DNA of 64,000 nucleotides from NCBI GenBank assembly GCA_927443345.1, contig CAKMKJ010000014.1, positions 36,120 to 100,119 on the forward strand. Reading direction: 5' to 3'. Shown here piece by piece: positions 45,095 through 52,469 of the stretch (position 1 is its first letter; the number at the start of each line of letters is the position of its first letter). The DNA is from an uncultured Anaerolineaceae bacterium (lineage in GTDB: Bacteria; Chloroflexota; Anaerolineae; Anaerolineales; Anaerolineaceae). The position numbers were made by a program, and so were the translations under genes. The notes beneath the pieces are model-generated. The model was not told the DNA's origin and ran no database searches. It was given only the letters and a program-made list of their open reading frames with translations.

Positions 45095-45538
45095 TTAGCC
45101 TACCGGCTGAACAAAGTCAATCATACTCAGTGTAGCAAGCATATTTTCACCTGCAGGTGTCAGACAAATGCTGGATTCGATCGGATCGCCGCACCAAAAG
45201 ATCAAGTCTGCTGTTAGCAAATCTTTGTATAACATCGGTCCCATCGCATCAATCAGAGCTCCTTTCAGCGGAATTCCAATATCTGAATTGTATTCCGTTT
45301 GGGCTAGTAAGCTGTATTTTGTGAACATCCGGGAAATCAACACACAGCCAAGTGCCAAGCGAACAATAGCAACATCGTAGATATGTCCGTTAATACCGTC
45401 AATAATATGAGTTTTTTCTTTAGTATAAGTTATTTCTCGCAACACAAACCCTGCTGGATTCAGATTATCTGAACCGCTAGCTATTTGTTGGACAATATCG
45501 CTTTTACTTTCTTGTTTTTCGCCAGATGGTCTCTTCAT
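45095..45538 (-). CDS. Unknown protein of 147 residues
   Basis: Starts behind GGAGG, with a charged start (MKRPSGEKQESKSD), a middle region DVAIVRLALGCVLISRMF and a C-terminal part with winged-helix-like character (SSICLTPAGENMLATLSMI). It resembles a small regulator only faintly. I do not recognise the family. It is expressed away from operon D. Confidence 0.5.
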   Translation of the reverse strand: MKRPSGEKQESKSDIVQQIASGSDNLNPAGFVLREITYTKEKTHIIDGINGHIYDVAIVRLALGCVLISRMFTKYSLLAQTEYNSDIGIPLKGALIDAMGPMLYKDLLTADLIFWCGDPIESSICLTPAGENMLATLSMIDFVQPVG

Positions 45539-45951
45539 TATTTTTTTCCTCCACTCTTCACATTTATATCAGATGGTTATACTATATTACCTTGAATCAC
45601 GGTTTAACCAGTACTATGTAGATAATTTGCATTTTATAATTTATTAATTAAAATTGGCGGATTTATTCGCGTACGTCTAATCCTGTAGAGTATGACGGTG
45701 TCAATCTTGAATATCCAGCTTGATGATATTAAATTCCAAAATGTTTGAATATGTTTATTCCCTTGCCAAATTTGGCAACCGTTGAACGGAGTATTGAAGT
45801 GCCGTTTAGATCTAATCCCGAAGTTTGGTCCAACGTGCCACCACATAATTCCGAATTAAACGCAATTCTCTAACGATTACATATAAATCCGAAAAGGCAC
45901 AATAATTGTGTTTATCATCCAAGATGCTGACTAGTTATTTTTATGCACCAT
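45539..45951. other. AT-rich spacer before promoter D
   Basis: About 410 nt with no convincing gene; a 70-codon frame on the minus strand lacks a ribosome binding site. It should contain the promoter of the 147-residue protein gene. I see no strong repeat. Confidence 0.4.
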
Positions 45952-45981
45952 CTAGGATAAATGATTTTCAATTGTTATACT
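45952..45981 (+). promoter_or_regulatory. Shared element promoter, copy D
   Basis: CTAGGATAAA (45952-45961), 14 nt, TATACT (45976-45981). Same box and spacing as A and B. It drives the DNA-metabolism operon that begins at 46099. Confidence 0.68.
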
Positions 45982-46016
45982 GTTTTAACAATTAACTTTT
46001 ATTTCATCTATCGTTG

Positions 46017-46057
46017 GCCGGACATAACCCACTGGGATCTGTCCGGCATTTTATTTT
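46017..46057 (+). promoter_or_regulatory. Leader hairpin D, attenuator-like terminator
   Basis: GCCGGACA (46017-46024) pairs perfectly with TGTCCGGC (46040-46047), with an inner CCC/GGG pair, followed by ATTTTATTTT. It lies 35 nt after the -10 and 52 nt before the first gene. It is the best terminator-like copy of the four. Confidence 0.7.
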
Positions 46058-46098
46058 AAATCTCCCAATTGGGAAGATTCTGGCACAAGGAGGTTCTT

Positions 46099-46623
46099 TT
46101 GATCAATGAAGTCGTTTTGGAAGGGATTGTGGTACGTGAGCCATGGAAATTTATGGATGACCTGTTCTTCCGGTTGGTAATTTATCGCGACAGCGATCTA
46201 CCAGCCAAGAAACTTGATCTGGAACGGGACGCGGGTGATTACATCAACGTTCGGGTCAATGGAGGAGCGAACGGTTTGATCCATATCCGTAGAGGTATGC
46301 GATTGCGGGTGCATGGTTTCCTTCAATCTCGGGATTACCGGGAAAGCCTGGAAGAATTTATCAGCAAAGCCCGAAAATCCAAGAGCTGTGCTGACCTGGC
46401 AGTGGATATCAAAGCATGTGATCTGAAGCAAAACCAGGTGCTCATTGACCGAAATGTGGTTGAAGTGGTTGCCAGGCGCATCATTGTGTTGGATGCAGCC
46501 TCACCGAATGAGAAAAAAACCAGATCAATTGAGAGAGTTACTTCTGGAAGGCACGCCGAAGCAGAAAATGATTCAAGTGAAAAAGTATCTGTTTCTGGAG
46601 AAATTGACACAACTGCTGATTAA
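46099..46623 (+). CDS. OB-fold, SSB/PriB-like protein, first gene of operon D
   Basis: TTG start at 46099, 5 nt after AAGGAGG; the longer frame to 46069 lacks a better site. The product is 174 residues. The first 85 or so (INEVVLEGIVVREPWKF, FFRLVIYRD, YINVRVNGG, LRVHGFLQSRDY) have the strand order of an OB-fold single-strand DNA-binding domain. The acidic Ser-rich tail lacks an SSB-type end. It probably binds single-stranded DNA at replication or transfer; a true SSB is encoded at 48392. Confidence 0.6.
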   Translation: MINEVVLEGIVVREPWKFMDDLFFRLVIYRDSDLPAKKLDLERDAGDYINVRVNGGANGLIHIRRGMRLRVHGFLQSRDYRESLEEFISKARKSKSCADLAVDIKACDLKQNQVLIDRNVVEVVARRIIVLDAASPNEKKTRSIERVTSGRHAEAENDSSEKVSVSGEIDTTAD

Positions 46624-46752
46624 CTCATCCAGCTATGTGGGACGGTATTTATAGACACAGTTCCCCATTCTGTTTCATTGATAAAAAAACGAAACGATTA
46701 GCGAATGGATGAGATCAGACCTGAAGTGAATTCTTAATACTTCAGGGTTTTG

Positions 46753-46865
46753 AGGAGGATCACAAGATGACGTCCGAATCCCTTGCGTAAAGCAAGTTGG
46801 ATTTCGAGACCCGTCATCGTAAAGCTCCCTTTTGTATTGGGAGTGAGTGATCCTCCTTTTTGTTT
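46753..46865 (+). ncRNA. Structured leader RNA with 7-codon leader peptide and terminator-like end
   Basis: P1: AGGAGGATCAC (46753-46763) pairs perfectly with GTGATCCTCCT (46847-46857), and TTTTTGTTT follows. Inside are P2 (GATGACG 46766-46772 with CGTCATC 46812-46818), extended by CGAATCC/GGATTTCG and CTTGC/GCAAG, and P3 (CTCCC 46825-46829 with GGGAG 46839-46843). This is a three-way junction. The P1 5' strand contains a perfect Shine-Dalgarno AGGAGG, and 8 nt later an ATG opens a 7-codon frame, MTSESLA, ending at TAA 46788-46790. Ribosomes on it would prevent P1, so it looks like a translation-sensing attenuator before the SWIM-Rad52/SSB genes. Confidence 0.6.
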
Positions 46866-47029
46866 CCGGGGGTCCCCGGATTGTAGGATTGCACTTTAAC
46901 AAACAGCCTTTTCCTCTCTTGAGGCGTCTTGGCGTGCTGAGAAGCAGAAAGGTTCATATCACATGGAGAAAACAATTCCCCTTCCTAATTTGACCTATCA
47001 GGTATCTGTTTGAAGGGGGCACATGTCAC

Positions 47030-47063
47030 GTGGGTGGATAAAGAATTCTTTTTATCCACCCAC
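47030..47063. repeat. Perfect 13-bp inverted repeat upstream of the SWIM-Rad52 gene
   Basis: GTGGGTGGATAAA (47030-47042) and its complement at 47051-47063, with GAATTCTT between. It lies in the 626-nt region 46624-47249, which also holds the structured leader RNA. The remaining sequence up to 47249 has no gene I support. It may be a terminator, a protein-binding site, or an origin-type site. Confidence 0.55.
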
Positions 47064-47249
47064 TTAAACACACTTTGACAGGACAGCGAATCCCTGTGAA
47101 GAAGCAACTGGCTTCTCCCCTGGCGTTCTCTGCCCTGCGATTTTTCACGGGTAGTCAAAAACGTTGGAACACTCTTGGCGTTTTTCCAAGGGTTGGCCTT
47201 TCGTACCTGTTTTCTCAATTCAACGTTGGAAATTTTCACAAGGAGGATT

Positions 47250-48356
47250 ATGCAAGTAACACAAGATCTTATTCAAGCACAGGCTGAACGAACTGAGCGC
47301 GCACGCTCAGCCATCCTCGCTGGTAAGTTCCTGGTCACCCGGACTTCACCCCAACAATGGACGGTCAAAAATGGCGACAAGTTACCCTATGTCGTTTCAT
47401 TGAAACCCTCACAAAGTGATTCTGTTGGGAATGACTGGACCTGCACCTGTATGGACTTCCAACAACGAGGACCACTAATTCTCTGTAAACACATTGAAGG
47501 CGTCCGTCTATTAGAAGCGGCGCAAAATCAAAACCCACAATTAACAGAAAAGGAGAACCAAATGAACGATTCAAACCCCTCAAACGAAGGGAGCCTGGAT
47601 GATCGGCTGAGCCGCATTCTCTGGGAATTGCGTCAACCTCTGGATATGTCCAGAGTGAAACGCAGGCAAGCCCCAGGAATGGGATCTGTACCTTACCTGG
47701 AAGGATACGATGTCATTGACCGCGCCAACAGCATTTTTGGCTTTACCTGGTCTTTCGACCTGGTTGGTGAACCGGTCATAGTGCGCTGGCAAAAGAAAGT
47801 GTTGATCTGGAACCAGCAAGAAAAGCGTAAAGTCCCGTCACTCGATGGCAACGGCAATGTCCAGGTCGAGGAAGTTGGCCTGGTGTACATCACCGGTAAA
47901 GTGACCGTCGACCTCGATGGAAAATTGTACTGCCATGCTGATTTGGGACGATGCGTTTTCACAGGAGACACTCCGGAGGTTCTGGACATGGCGTTAGCTG
48001 GCTCTGCCACAGATTGCCTGAAGCGCTGCTTCCGCCAGATGGGTGAGCAGTTTGGAAATTCGCTTTATGACAAAGAAATTGCCCAAAATGCCGGGTTAGA
48101 ACAGAATCGGTCTACTGGTGCAAATTCACCCACTTCCTCTCGGTCTACACGCCCCGTTGTTTCAACACCTGTGCCTACTTTACCGGTAGTGCGCAAATAT
48201 GGCGACGGTGTCAGTGTCAATGGCAATGCCTCCGAACAGGAAGCATATGACCAGTTTAAGGAAAAAACTGGCAAAGCCCCATCATCCAAAGACGAACTGC
48301 GCACCTGGTTGACGGGTCAACGCAGCACTACCACGCCGGCATCTGTTGCCGCGTAA
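47250..48356 (+). CDS. SWIM zinc finger fused to Rad52/Rad22-like annealing protein
   Basis: ATG at 47250 behind AAGGAGG; 368 residues. Residues about 60-90 hold a SWIM finger (CTC, 11 residues, CKH), a DNA- or protein-binding zinc site. Residues about 115-285 carry the Rad52/Rad22 family pattern: LWELRQPLDMSRVKRR, YLEGYDVIDRANSIFGF, ITGKVTVDLDG, and ALAGSATDCLKRCFRQMGEQ. Such proteins anneal single strands in phage and plasmid recombination. The Pro/Ser/Thr-rich linker leads to a short C-terminal SAP- or hook-like segment. It is followed at once by ssb, its usual partner. Confidence 0.82.
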   Translation: MQVTQDLIQAQAERTERARSAILAGKFLVTRTSPQQWTVKNGDKLPYVVSLKPSQSDSVGNDWTCTCMDFQQRGPLILCKHIEGVRLLEAAQNQNPQLTEKENQMNDSNPSNEGSLDDRLSRILWELRQPLDMSRVKRRQAPGMGSVPYLEGYDVIDRANSIFGFTWSFDLVGEPVIVRWQKKVLIWNQQEKRKVPSLDGNGNVQVEEVGLVYITGKVTVDLDGKLYCHADLGRCVFTGDTPEVLDMALAGSATDCLKRCFRQMGEQFGNSLYDKEIAQNAGLEQNRSTGANSPTSSRSTRPVVSTPVPTLPVVRKYGDGVSVNGNASEQEAYDQFKEKTGKAPSSKDELRTWLTGQRSTTTPASVAA

Positions 48357-48391
48357 ACCCACCCTCACATAAATCAGAAAGGAAAATCACA

Positions 48392-48811
48392 ATGTTCCAA
48401 ACCATCATTCTCATCGGAAATATGGGAAAAGACCCCGAAATGCGTTTCACCCCCAGCGGGCAACCGGTCACGACCTTATCTGTTGCAACCAACCGCCGCT
48501 ATAACGGCACAAATGGACAGCCGGTTAAGGAAACCACCTGGTTTCGCATCACCGTTTGGGGAAAGCAGGCTGAAGCCTGCAATGAATTCCTTCATAAAGG
48601 AAGCAAAGTTCTGGTTGAAGGCCGTCTTACACCGGACCCAGAAACCGGTGGACCGCATATCTGGGAAAACAATGGGAAGGTCGGCGCTTCATTTGAGGTG
48701 ACTGCCTCAACTGTACGTTTTCTCTCCGGTCGTGAAGATCAGGATGATCAGGAGCTCCCTGCGAATGGTCAGCCTGGTGCGAATCCGGATGGGAGCGACA
48801 TCCCATTCTAG
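48392..48811 (+). CDS. ssb: Single-strand DNA-binding protein
   Basis: A 139-residue protein with the SSB OB-fold (ILIGNMGKDPEMRFTPSG, then TTWFRITVWGKQAEACNEFL and KVLVEGRL) and the acidic tail ending DGSDIPF, the conserved SSB C-terminus that recruits partners. It is coupled to the SWIM-Rad52 gene by 36 nt without a hairpin, so the two are made together. Confidence 0.95.
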   Translation: MFQTIILIGNMGKDPEMRFTPSGQPVTTLSVATNRRYNGTNGQPVKETTWFRITVWGKQAEACNEFLHKGSKVLVEGRLTPDPETGGPHIWENNGKVGASFEVTASTVRFLSGREDQDDQELPANGQPGANPDGSDIPF

Positions 48812-48842
48812 CTCTTCCGTTAATCAAAGGCGAAGCACAACT

Positions 48843-48878
48843 AAGGACATACCAATTCGGGTATGTCCTTTTCCATTT
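48843..48878 (+). terminator. Intra-operon hairpin after ssb
   Basis: AAGGACATACC (48843-48853) pairs perfectly with GGTATGTCCTT (48860-48870), then TTCCATTTT. It lies between ssb and the next gene on the same strand, 34 nt before that start. It looks like a partial terminator or a processing site. Confidence 0.6.
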
Positions 48879-48903
48879 TAGATGAAAAACACAGGAGGAA
48901 CAC

Positions 48904-49248
48904 ATGGTCAAAGCAAAAATCACAATAGGCACTTGTTATGGAGATGCGGACATCCCGGTTGAAGTTCTGGGAAAGGGGCCGCGACCTGGGACAGCCTGGG
49001 TTCGCGCTCTGGATGGCCTGGAGCCGTTTACCAAGAACAGTCATGGCGGTCCGTATCAGGATAGCATGTCTATCGTCCTCATCCCGCACTTAAGGGACAT
49101 TCAAATTGAGAGCGATCCGGTTGAAGAACTGATTGAAGAACCGGCTCAGGAAAATGAAATAAAAGTTCAACTGCCAGTTCCCGATCAGAGTATCCCTGCA
49201 GACTGGTTCTTGGAGAGTGCTTATGAAGACCGCACCTTCTCCGAGTAA
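48904..49248 (+). CDS. Small protein of unknown function, operon D
   Basis: A 114-residue protein behind GGAGG. An N-terminal beta-rich part (KAKITIGTCYGDADIPVEVLG, FTKNSHGGPYQDSMSIVLIP) is followed by an acidic tail (EEPAQENEIKVQ). No family recognised. It overlaps the next gene by 26 nt. Likely a DNA-metabolism accessory by context only. Confidence 0.55.
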   Translation: MVKAKITIGTCYGDADIPVEVLGKGPRPGTAWVRALDGLEPFTKNSHGGPYQDSMSIVLIPHLRDIQIESDPVEELIEEPAQENEIKVQLPVPDQSIPADWFLESAYEDRTFSE

Positions 49249-49795
49249 TCCAGCTCTTCTGGAAAGAGGTCGCAGCACGATCCAAAAGAACTTCATAAGG
49301 CCAATGATCCGAGAGAGCTCCCCAGTTGCTACGCCAACCGTGTCTGTCCAGGGTTATTTATACCTGGTTGATTTTGGAACTGGAAGTTCCCAACGATTCC
49401 ATAGGGTCAACAAAGCCAAGGTATGCTCGTGTGGTGCGACTTATTGCCAAGCGATTGAGGCGGTGCGGTTATATCTTCAAGCAGGTGGTGCTCGCGCCCC
49501 TGACCCAGAAGGAATGCCACCCTGTCCGATTTGCGGAAGCAAGACCTACCGGGATCGGAATTGGGACGGTAAATACACAAAGGAATTGGGCTGGCGCTGT
49601 ACGAATGGTGGTTTGCATCATTTTCTGCAGGCCAAGACTGAAAGGATCAAAAAAAACTTTGCCGAACATCCCTGGCTGATCCCACCGGCTCCTGGTTACC
49701 CTGGCGTTAGGCGGGATGAATTGATGACCTGGGAGGAGTGCGAAGCCATCAACCGCAAGGTTTTCCAGGAAACTGGATACGACCCAACTGCATGA
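49223..49795 (+). CDS. Zinc-binding protein with SWIM-like and Cys-rich motifs
   Basis: ATG at 49223 behind GGAGAG; 190 residues. A SWIM-like segment reads CSCGATYCQAIEAVRLYLQ, close to the CTC-CKHIEGVRLLE segment of the Rad52-like protein encoded upstream but with Ala in place of the final His. A second zinc-type site, CPICGSKTY with CTNGGLHH further on, follows. I do not recognise a named family. It may bind nucleic acid or a protein partner. Confidence 0.6.
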   Translation: MKTAPSPSNPALLERGRSTIQKNFIRPMIRESSPVATPTVSVQGYLYLVDFGTGSSQRFHRVNKAKVCSCGATYCQAIEAVRLYLQAGGARAPDPEGMPPCPICGSKTYRDRNWDGKYTKELGWRCTNGGLHHFLQAKTERIKKNFAEHPWLIPPAPGYPGVRRDELMTWEECEAINRKVFQETGYDPTA

Positions 49796-49813
49796 AACTC
49801 ACAGCCCCAATGG

Positions 49814-49855
49814 AGGGGACAGCATCCCTCCGGGGGTGGTCTGTCCCCTTTTTCA
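49814..49855 (+). terminator. Intra-operon terminator-like hairpin before radC
   Basis: AGGGGACAG (49814-49822) pairs with CTGTCCCCT (49841-49849), with an inner CCC/GGGG stem (CATCCCTCCGGGGGTGG), followed by TTTTT. The next ribosome binding site begins 3 nt later. This is a textbook terminator shape inside an operon. Confidence 0.65.
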
Positions 49856-49867
49856 AAGGAGATAGAC

Positions 49868-50587
49868 ATGAACGACATCCAACCGTTTCTCATCGAAACT
49901 ACATATCCGCAAACTTACAGTTTCCACCGACTCAAGCATTTACCCGTTCGAGAGCAACCATCTTTCCGAGTAAGTAAAGACTCAGACGCATGCAGTCTGG
50001 CTGAATTGCTGGCTGTCATCATTGGTGGTGCAAATCAAATCGAATCCGCCGAACGACTGCTGACGCAATTTGGCTCTATCCAGAAGATTGCCCAGGCCCA
50101 TGTCAACGAGATCGCTAAAGTACCAGGGGTAAGTAACTTAACAGCCCTGCGGCTCAAAGCAGCCTTAGCACTCGGACGGAAACTGCTGCAACCAGAAGAT
50201 GAACGTCCGACGATTCACTCACCTGGAGATGCAGCTCAAATACTGATGCCGATGTTGGCGCATCGCGAACAGGAATACATGGTGGTGATGCCACTCGACA
50301 CACGCAATCGCATGTTAGACGTGATCGAGATTTACCACGGCTCGCTTAATTCCTCGATGGTGCGTGTCGGTGAACTTTTCAAACCGGCACTACAACGGAA
50401 TGCAGCGTCAATCCTGATCGCGCACAACCACCCGTCCACAGATCCAACCCCTAGCCCAGAAGATGTCAGTGTGACCCGAGCCATTGTCCAAGCAGGAAAG
50501 CTCTTGGATGTAAGCGTTGTGGATCATCTGGTGATCGGATTATCCCGCTGGGTGTCCCTCAAGGAAAAAGGGTTGGGATTTTCATAA
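49868..50587 (+). CDS. radC: RadC-family JAMM/JAB protein
   Basis: A 239-residue protein. A helix-hairpin-helix region (LAELLAVIIGGANQIESAER, IAKVPGVSNLTALRLKAAL) precedes the JAMM metalloprotease-like domain with IAHNHPSTDPTPSPED, the complete HxHP...D metal motif. RadC proteins are common on mobile elements; their function is unsettled, with roles proposed in recombination or repair. Start behind AAAGGAG just after a terminator-like hairpin. Confidence 0.9.
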   Translation: MNDIQPFLIETTYPQTYSFHRLKHLPVREQPSFRVSKDSDACSLAELLAVIIGGANQIESAERLLTQFGSIQKIAQAHVNEIAKVPGVSNLTALRLKAALALGRKLLQPEDERPTIHSPGDAAQILMPMLAHREQEYMVVMPLDTRNRMLDVIEIYHGSLNSSMVRVGELFKPALQRNAASILIAHNHPSTDPTPSPEDVSVTRAIVQAGKLLDVSVVDHLVIGLSRWVSLKEKGLGFS

Positions 50588-50603
50588 TTCACAGGAGATA
50601 AAA

Positions 50604-51038
50604 ATGGATCAACTACCCACACTACAACAGCTGGAATACCTTGAATCAGGTTTCGAGGTATCCAAAATCCTGGCTCATGCCGGGTTTTCAATGGAGAAGC
50701 CGGCTTTCTCAATCACATGGGGACAAATCGCCGAAGAGATCGCTCACACCCTGTCTGATCACGGATTGCCTCCAGATCGATTGGAAGAAGACTTTTTTAT
50801 CGACTTGGCGCAAGGAATCCAGAAGGTTCTTCAAAATGATGATGTGCTTTTCTGGCGCAATTCCGTCCGCGCTTATACCACGGATCAACCCACTTTCATG
50901 GCTTTCATGAGCTCGCCAAATGAGGAAGATGACGAAGGCTCCCTCACTGAGCAATACGAAAATGCAATTCGCTTAGGGGATGACGAGGCATATTGGCCAG
51001 ATGGTGGTGCATCTGCTGATTTATTCGACGAATTCTAA
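50604..51038 (+). CDS. Unknown protein, operon D
   Basis: A 144-residue acidic protein (EEDDEGSLTEQYENA near the C-terminus) with SFEVSKILAHAG-type helical N-terminus and a motif DQPTFMAFMSS. It starts 17 nt after radC behind GGAG. I do not recognise it. The acidic tail and location suggest a protein-protein or DNA-mimicking role, which is speculation. Confidence 0.55.
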   Translation: MDQLPTLQQLEYLESGFEVSKILAHAGFSMEKPAFSITWGQIAEEIAHTLSDHGLPPDRLEEDFFIDLAQGIQKVLQNDDVLFWRNSVRAYTTDQPTFMAFMSSPNEEDDEGSLTEQYENAIRLGDDEAYWPDGGASADLFDEF

Positions 51039-51046
51039 ACCAACTA

Positions 51047-51077
51047 AGACACGCAGGATTTCTTTCCCTGCGTGTCT
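51047..51077 (+). terminator. Intra-operon hairpin before the sliding clamp gene
   Basis: AGACACGCAGG (51047-51057) pairs perfectly with CCTGCGTGTCT (51067-51077), 9-nt loop, no T-run. It lies 25 nt before the clamp start; the RBS AAGGAG follows. Confidence 0.55.
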
Positions 51078-51101
51078 GATATAAAAACAAGGAGATCCAG
51101 T

Positions 51102-52262
51102 ATGACATGCAAAGTGATTGTTCAAAAGGGTACATTTGCCGATGGTCTGGCGATTGTTGGGCGGGCGGTTGGATCACATTCTCATTTACCAATCCTCTCG
51201 AATGTGCTGCTCAATAAGGATGATGGGCAATTACGCCTTTCTGCTACTGACCTGACTATGGGTGTTACGCTTTGGATGGATGCCAATATGGACGGCGAGT
51301 TGGGAATAACCTTGCCTGCCAAGACGTTAACTGATGTGGTCAATTCCCTGACGGAACCGGAGATTGTGTTTTCAGTGAATGGAAAACCTGAAGCATCCCT
51401 GAAATGTGGTTCTTACAAAGGAGTTGTCAAAGGAGTAGAGGCATCCGAATTTCCAACCATCCCAGTATTTGATTTTTCTGATGGTGTATCCCTGGAAGTA
51501 AACATTCTCAAAGAGATGATTCTAAAAACAGCGTTCGCGGCTTCGATGGATGATAGCCGGCCGGTTCTGACCGGAGTGCTGCTGAATATTGACGGGAAAT
51601 CGGCTTCAATGGTGGCGACGGATGGTTTTCGTTTGGCAATCTGCAAGGCGGAAATACCGGTTGCTCTTGGTAAGAAACAGTTGAACATTCCCGCTTCAGT
51701 CCTGAAAGAAGTGGTACGGATCCTGGCAGTTACAAAAGCGTCCCAGATTACCCTTTGTCTGCCCGCAACGGGTAGCCAATTGGCGATGCGTTGCGAAAAC
51801 GTGCAAATCGTTTCGCAATTGATTGATGGGAAGTTCCCTGACTATCAGGCGATTCTACCCAAAGGATACAAAACCAGGACAGTGATTGGTGCTGTTGACT
51901 TGCTCAAAGCCTGTAAACAGGCTGGCATCATCGCCCGAGAAGGTAGTAATGTGGTGCGTTTTCACCTGAAACCTGGAATTGATCAAACGGGAAAGGTCCA
52001 GCTACTATCGGAATCTGACGAAACCGGTGCGAGTGAAATCGAGCTGGATGCCACAGTTGAAGGCCAGGAATTGGAGATTGCTTTCAACGTGAAATTTCTG
52101 CAGGATGGCTTGGAAGCCATTTCTACCAGGAATGTGGTCATTGAAATCAACACCCACAACACACCTGCCATCATTCGTCCAGCTGATAGCGAAACATCCC
52201 CGTTAGGGGAAGAGGAGGGTTTTCTGTACGTGCTGATGCCAATGCATATTGATGGGAAATAG
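51102..52262 (+). CDS. dnaN: DNA polymerase III beta subunit (sliding clamp) homologue of the element
   Basis: ATG at 51102 behind AAGGAG; 386 residues, the usual length for a three-domain DnaN clamp. Clear family motifs: LPILSNVLLNKDDGQLRLSA, TDLTMGV, LPAKTLTDVV, MDDSRPVLTGVLLNIDGKSA, ATDGFRLAI. The C-terminal end reads YVLMPMHIDGK, near the usual YVLMPM(R/K). It is not next to dnaA or recF, so it is an element-encoded clamp likely used when the element replicates or is repaired. Confidence 0.9.
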   Translation: MTCKVIVQKGTFADGLAIVGRAVGSHSHLPILSNVLLNKDDGQLRLSATDLTMGVTLWMDANMDGELGITLPAKTLTDVVNSLTEPEIVFSVNGKPEASLKCGSYKGVVKGVEASEFPTIPVFDFSDGVSLEVNILKEMILKTAFAASMDDSRPVLTGVLLNIDGKSASMVATDGFRLAICKAEIPVALGKKQLNIPASVLKEVVRILAVTKASQITLCLPATGSQLAMRCENVQIVSQLIDGKFPDYQAILPKGYKTRTVIGAVDLLKACKQAGIIAREGSNVVRFHLKPGIDQTGKVQLLSESDETGASEIELDATVEGQELEIAFNVKFLQDGLEAISTRNVVIEINTHNTPAIIRPADSETSPLGEEEGFLYVLMPMHIDGK

Positions 52263-52267
52263 GATCT

Positions 52268-52292
52268 GAAGGGGGACCACAAATCCCCCTTC
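52268..52292 (+). terminator. Hairpin immediately after the clamp gene
   Basis: GAAGGGGGA (52268-52276) pairs perfectly with TCCCCCTTC (52284-52292), 7-nt loop. It lies 5 nt after the stop codon; the T-run is weak. Confidence 0.5.
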
Positions 52293-52324
52293 GACCATTT
52301 GAGAACCAATCTACACGTTTTTAT

Positions 52325-52376
52325 AGAATGGCAAACCAGATCATCCAAACTCTTGGGTCATCTGGTTTGCTATTCT
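52325..52376 (+). terminator. 17-bp hairpin between the clamp gene and the next gene
   Basis: AGAATGGCAAACCAGAT (52325-52341) pairs with ATCTGGTTTGCTATTCT (52360-52376), one G-U pair, 18-nt loop. Together with the preceding hairpin, two strong stem-loops lie in the 207-nt gap before the gene at 52470. No T-run follows. Confidence 0.6.
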
Positions 52377-52469
52377 GTTACACATTTGTGTACAGAAATG
52401 CTAGAACGTTGGCTGATTCTATCTACTACAACGTTGGTAATTAATCTCAAAACCCCACAGGAGGAACAA

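Noticed and set aside
45634..45846. 70-codon minus-strand frame
   Set aside because: AT-rich, no start signal, probably intergenic.
47159..52440. Recurring AACGTTGG octamer (near 47160, 47222, 52409 and 52432)
   Set aside because: I considered iterons, but the copies are short, widely spaced and self-complementary at the core, so chance is likely.
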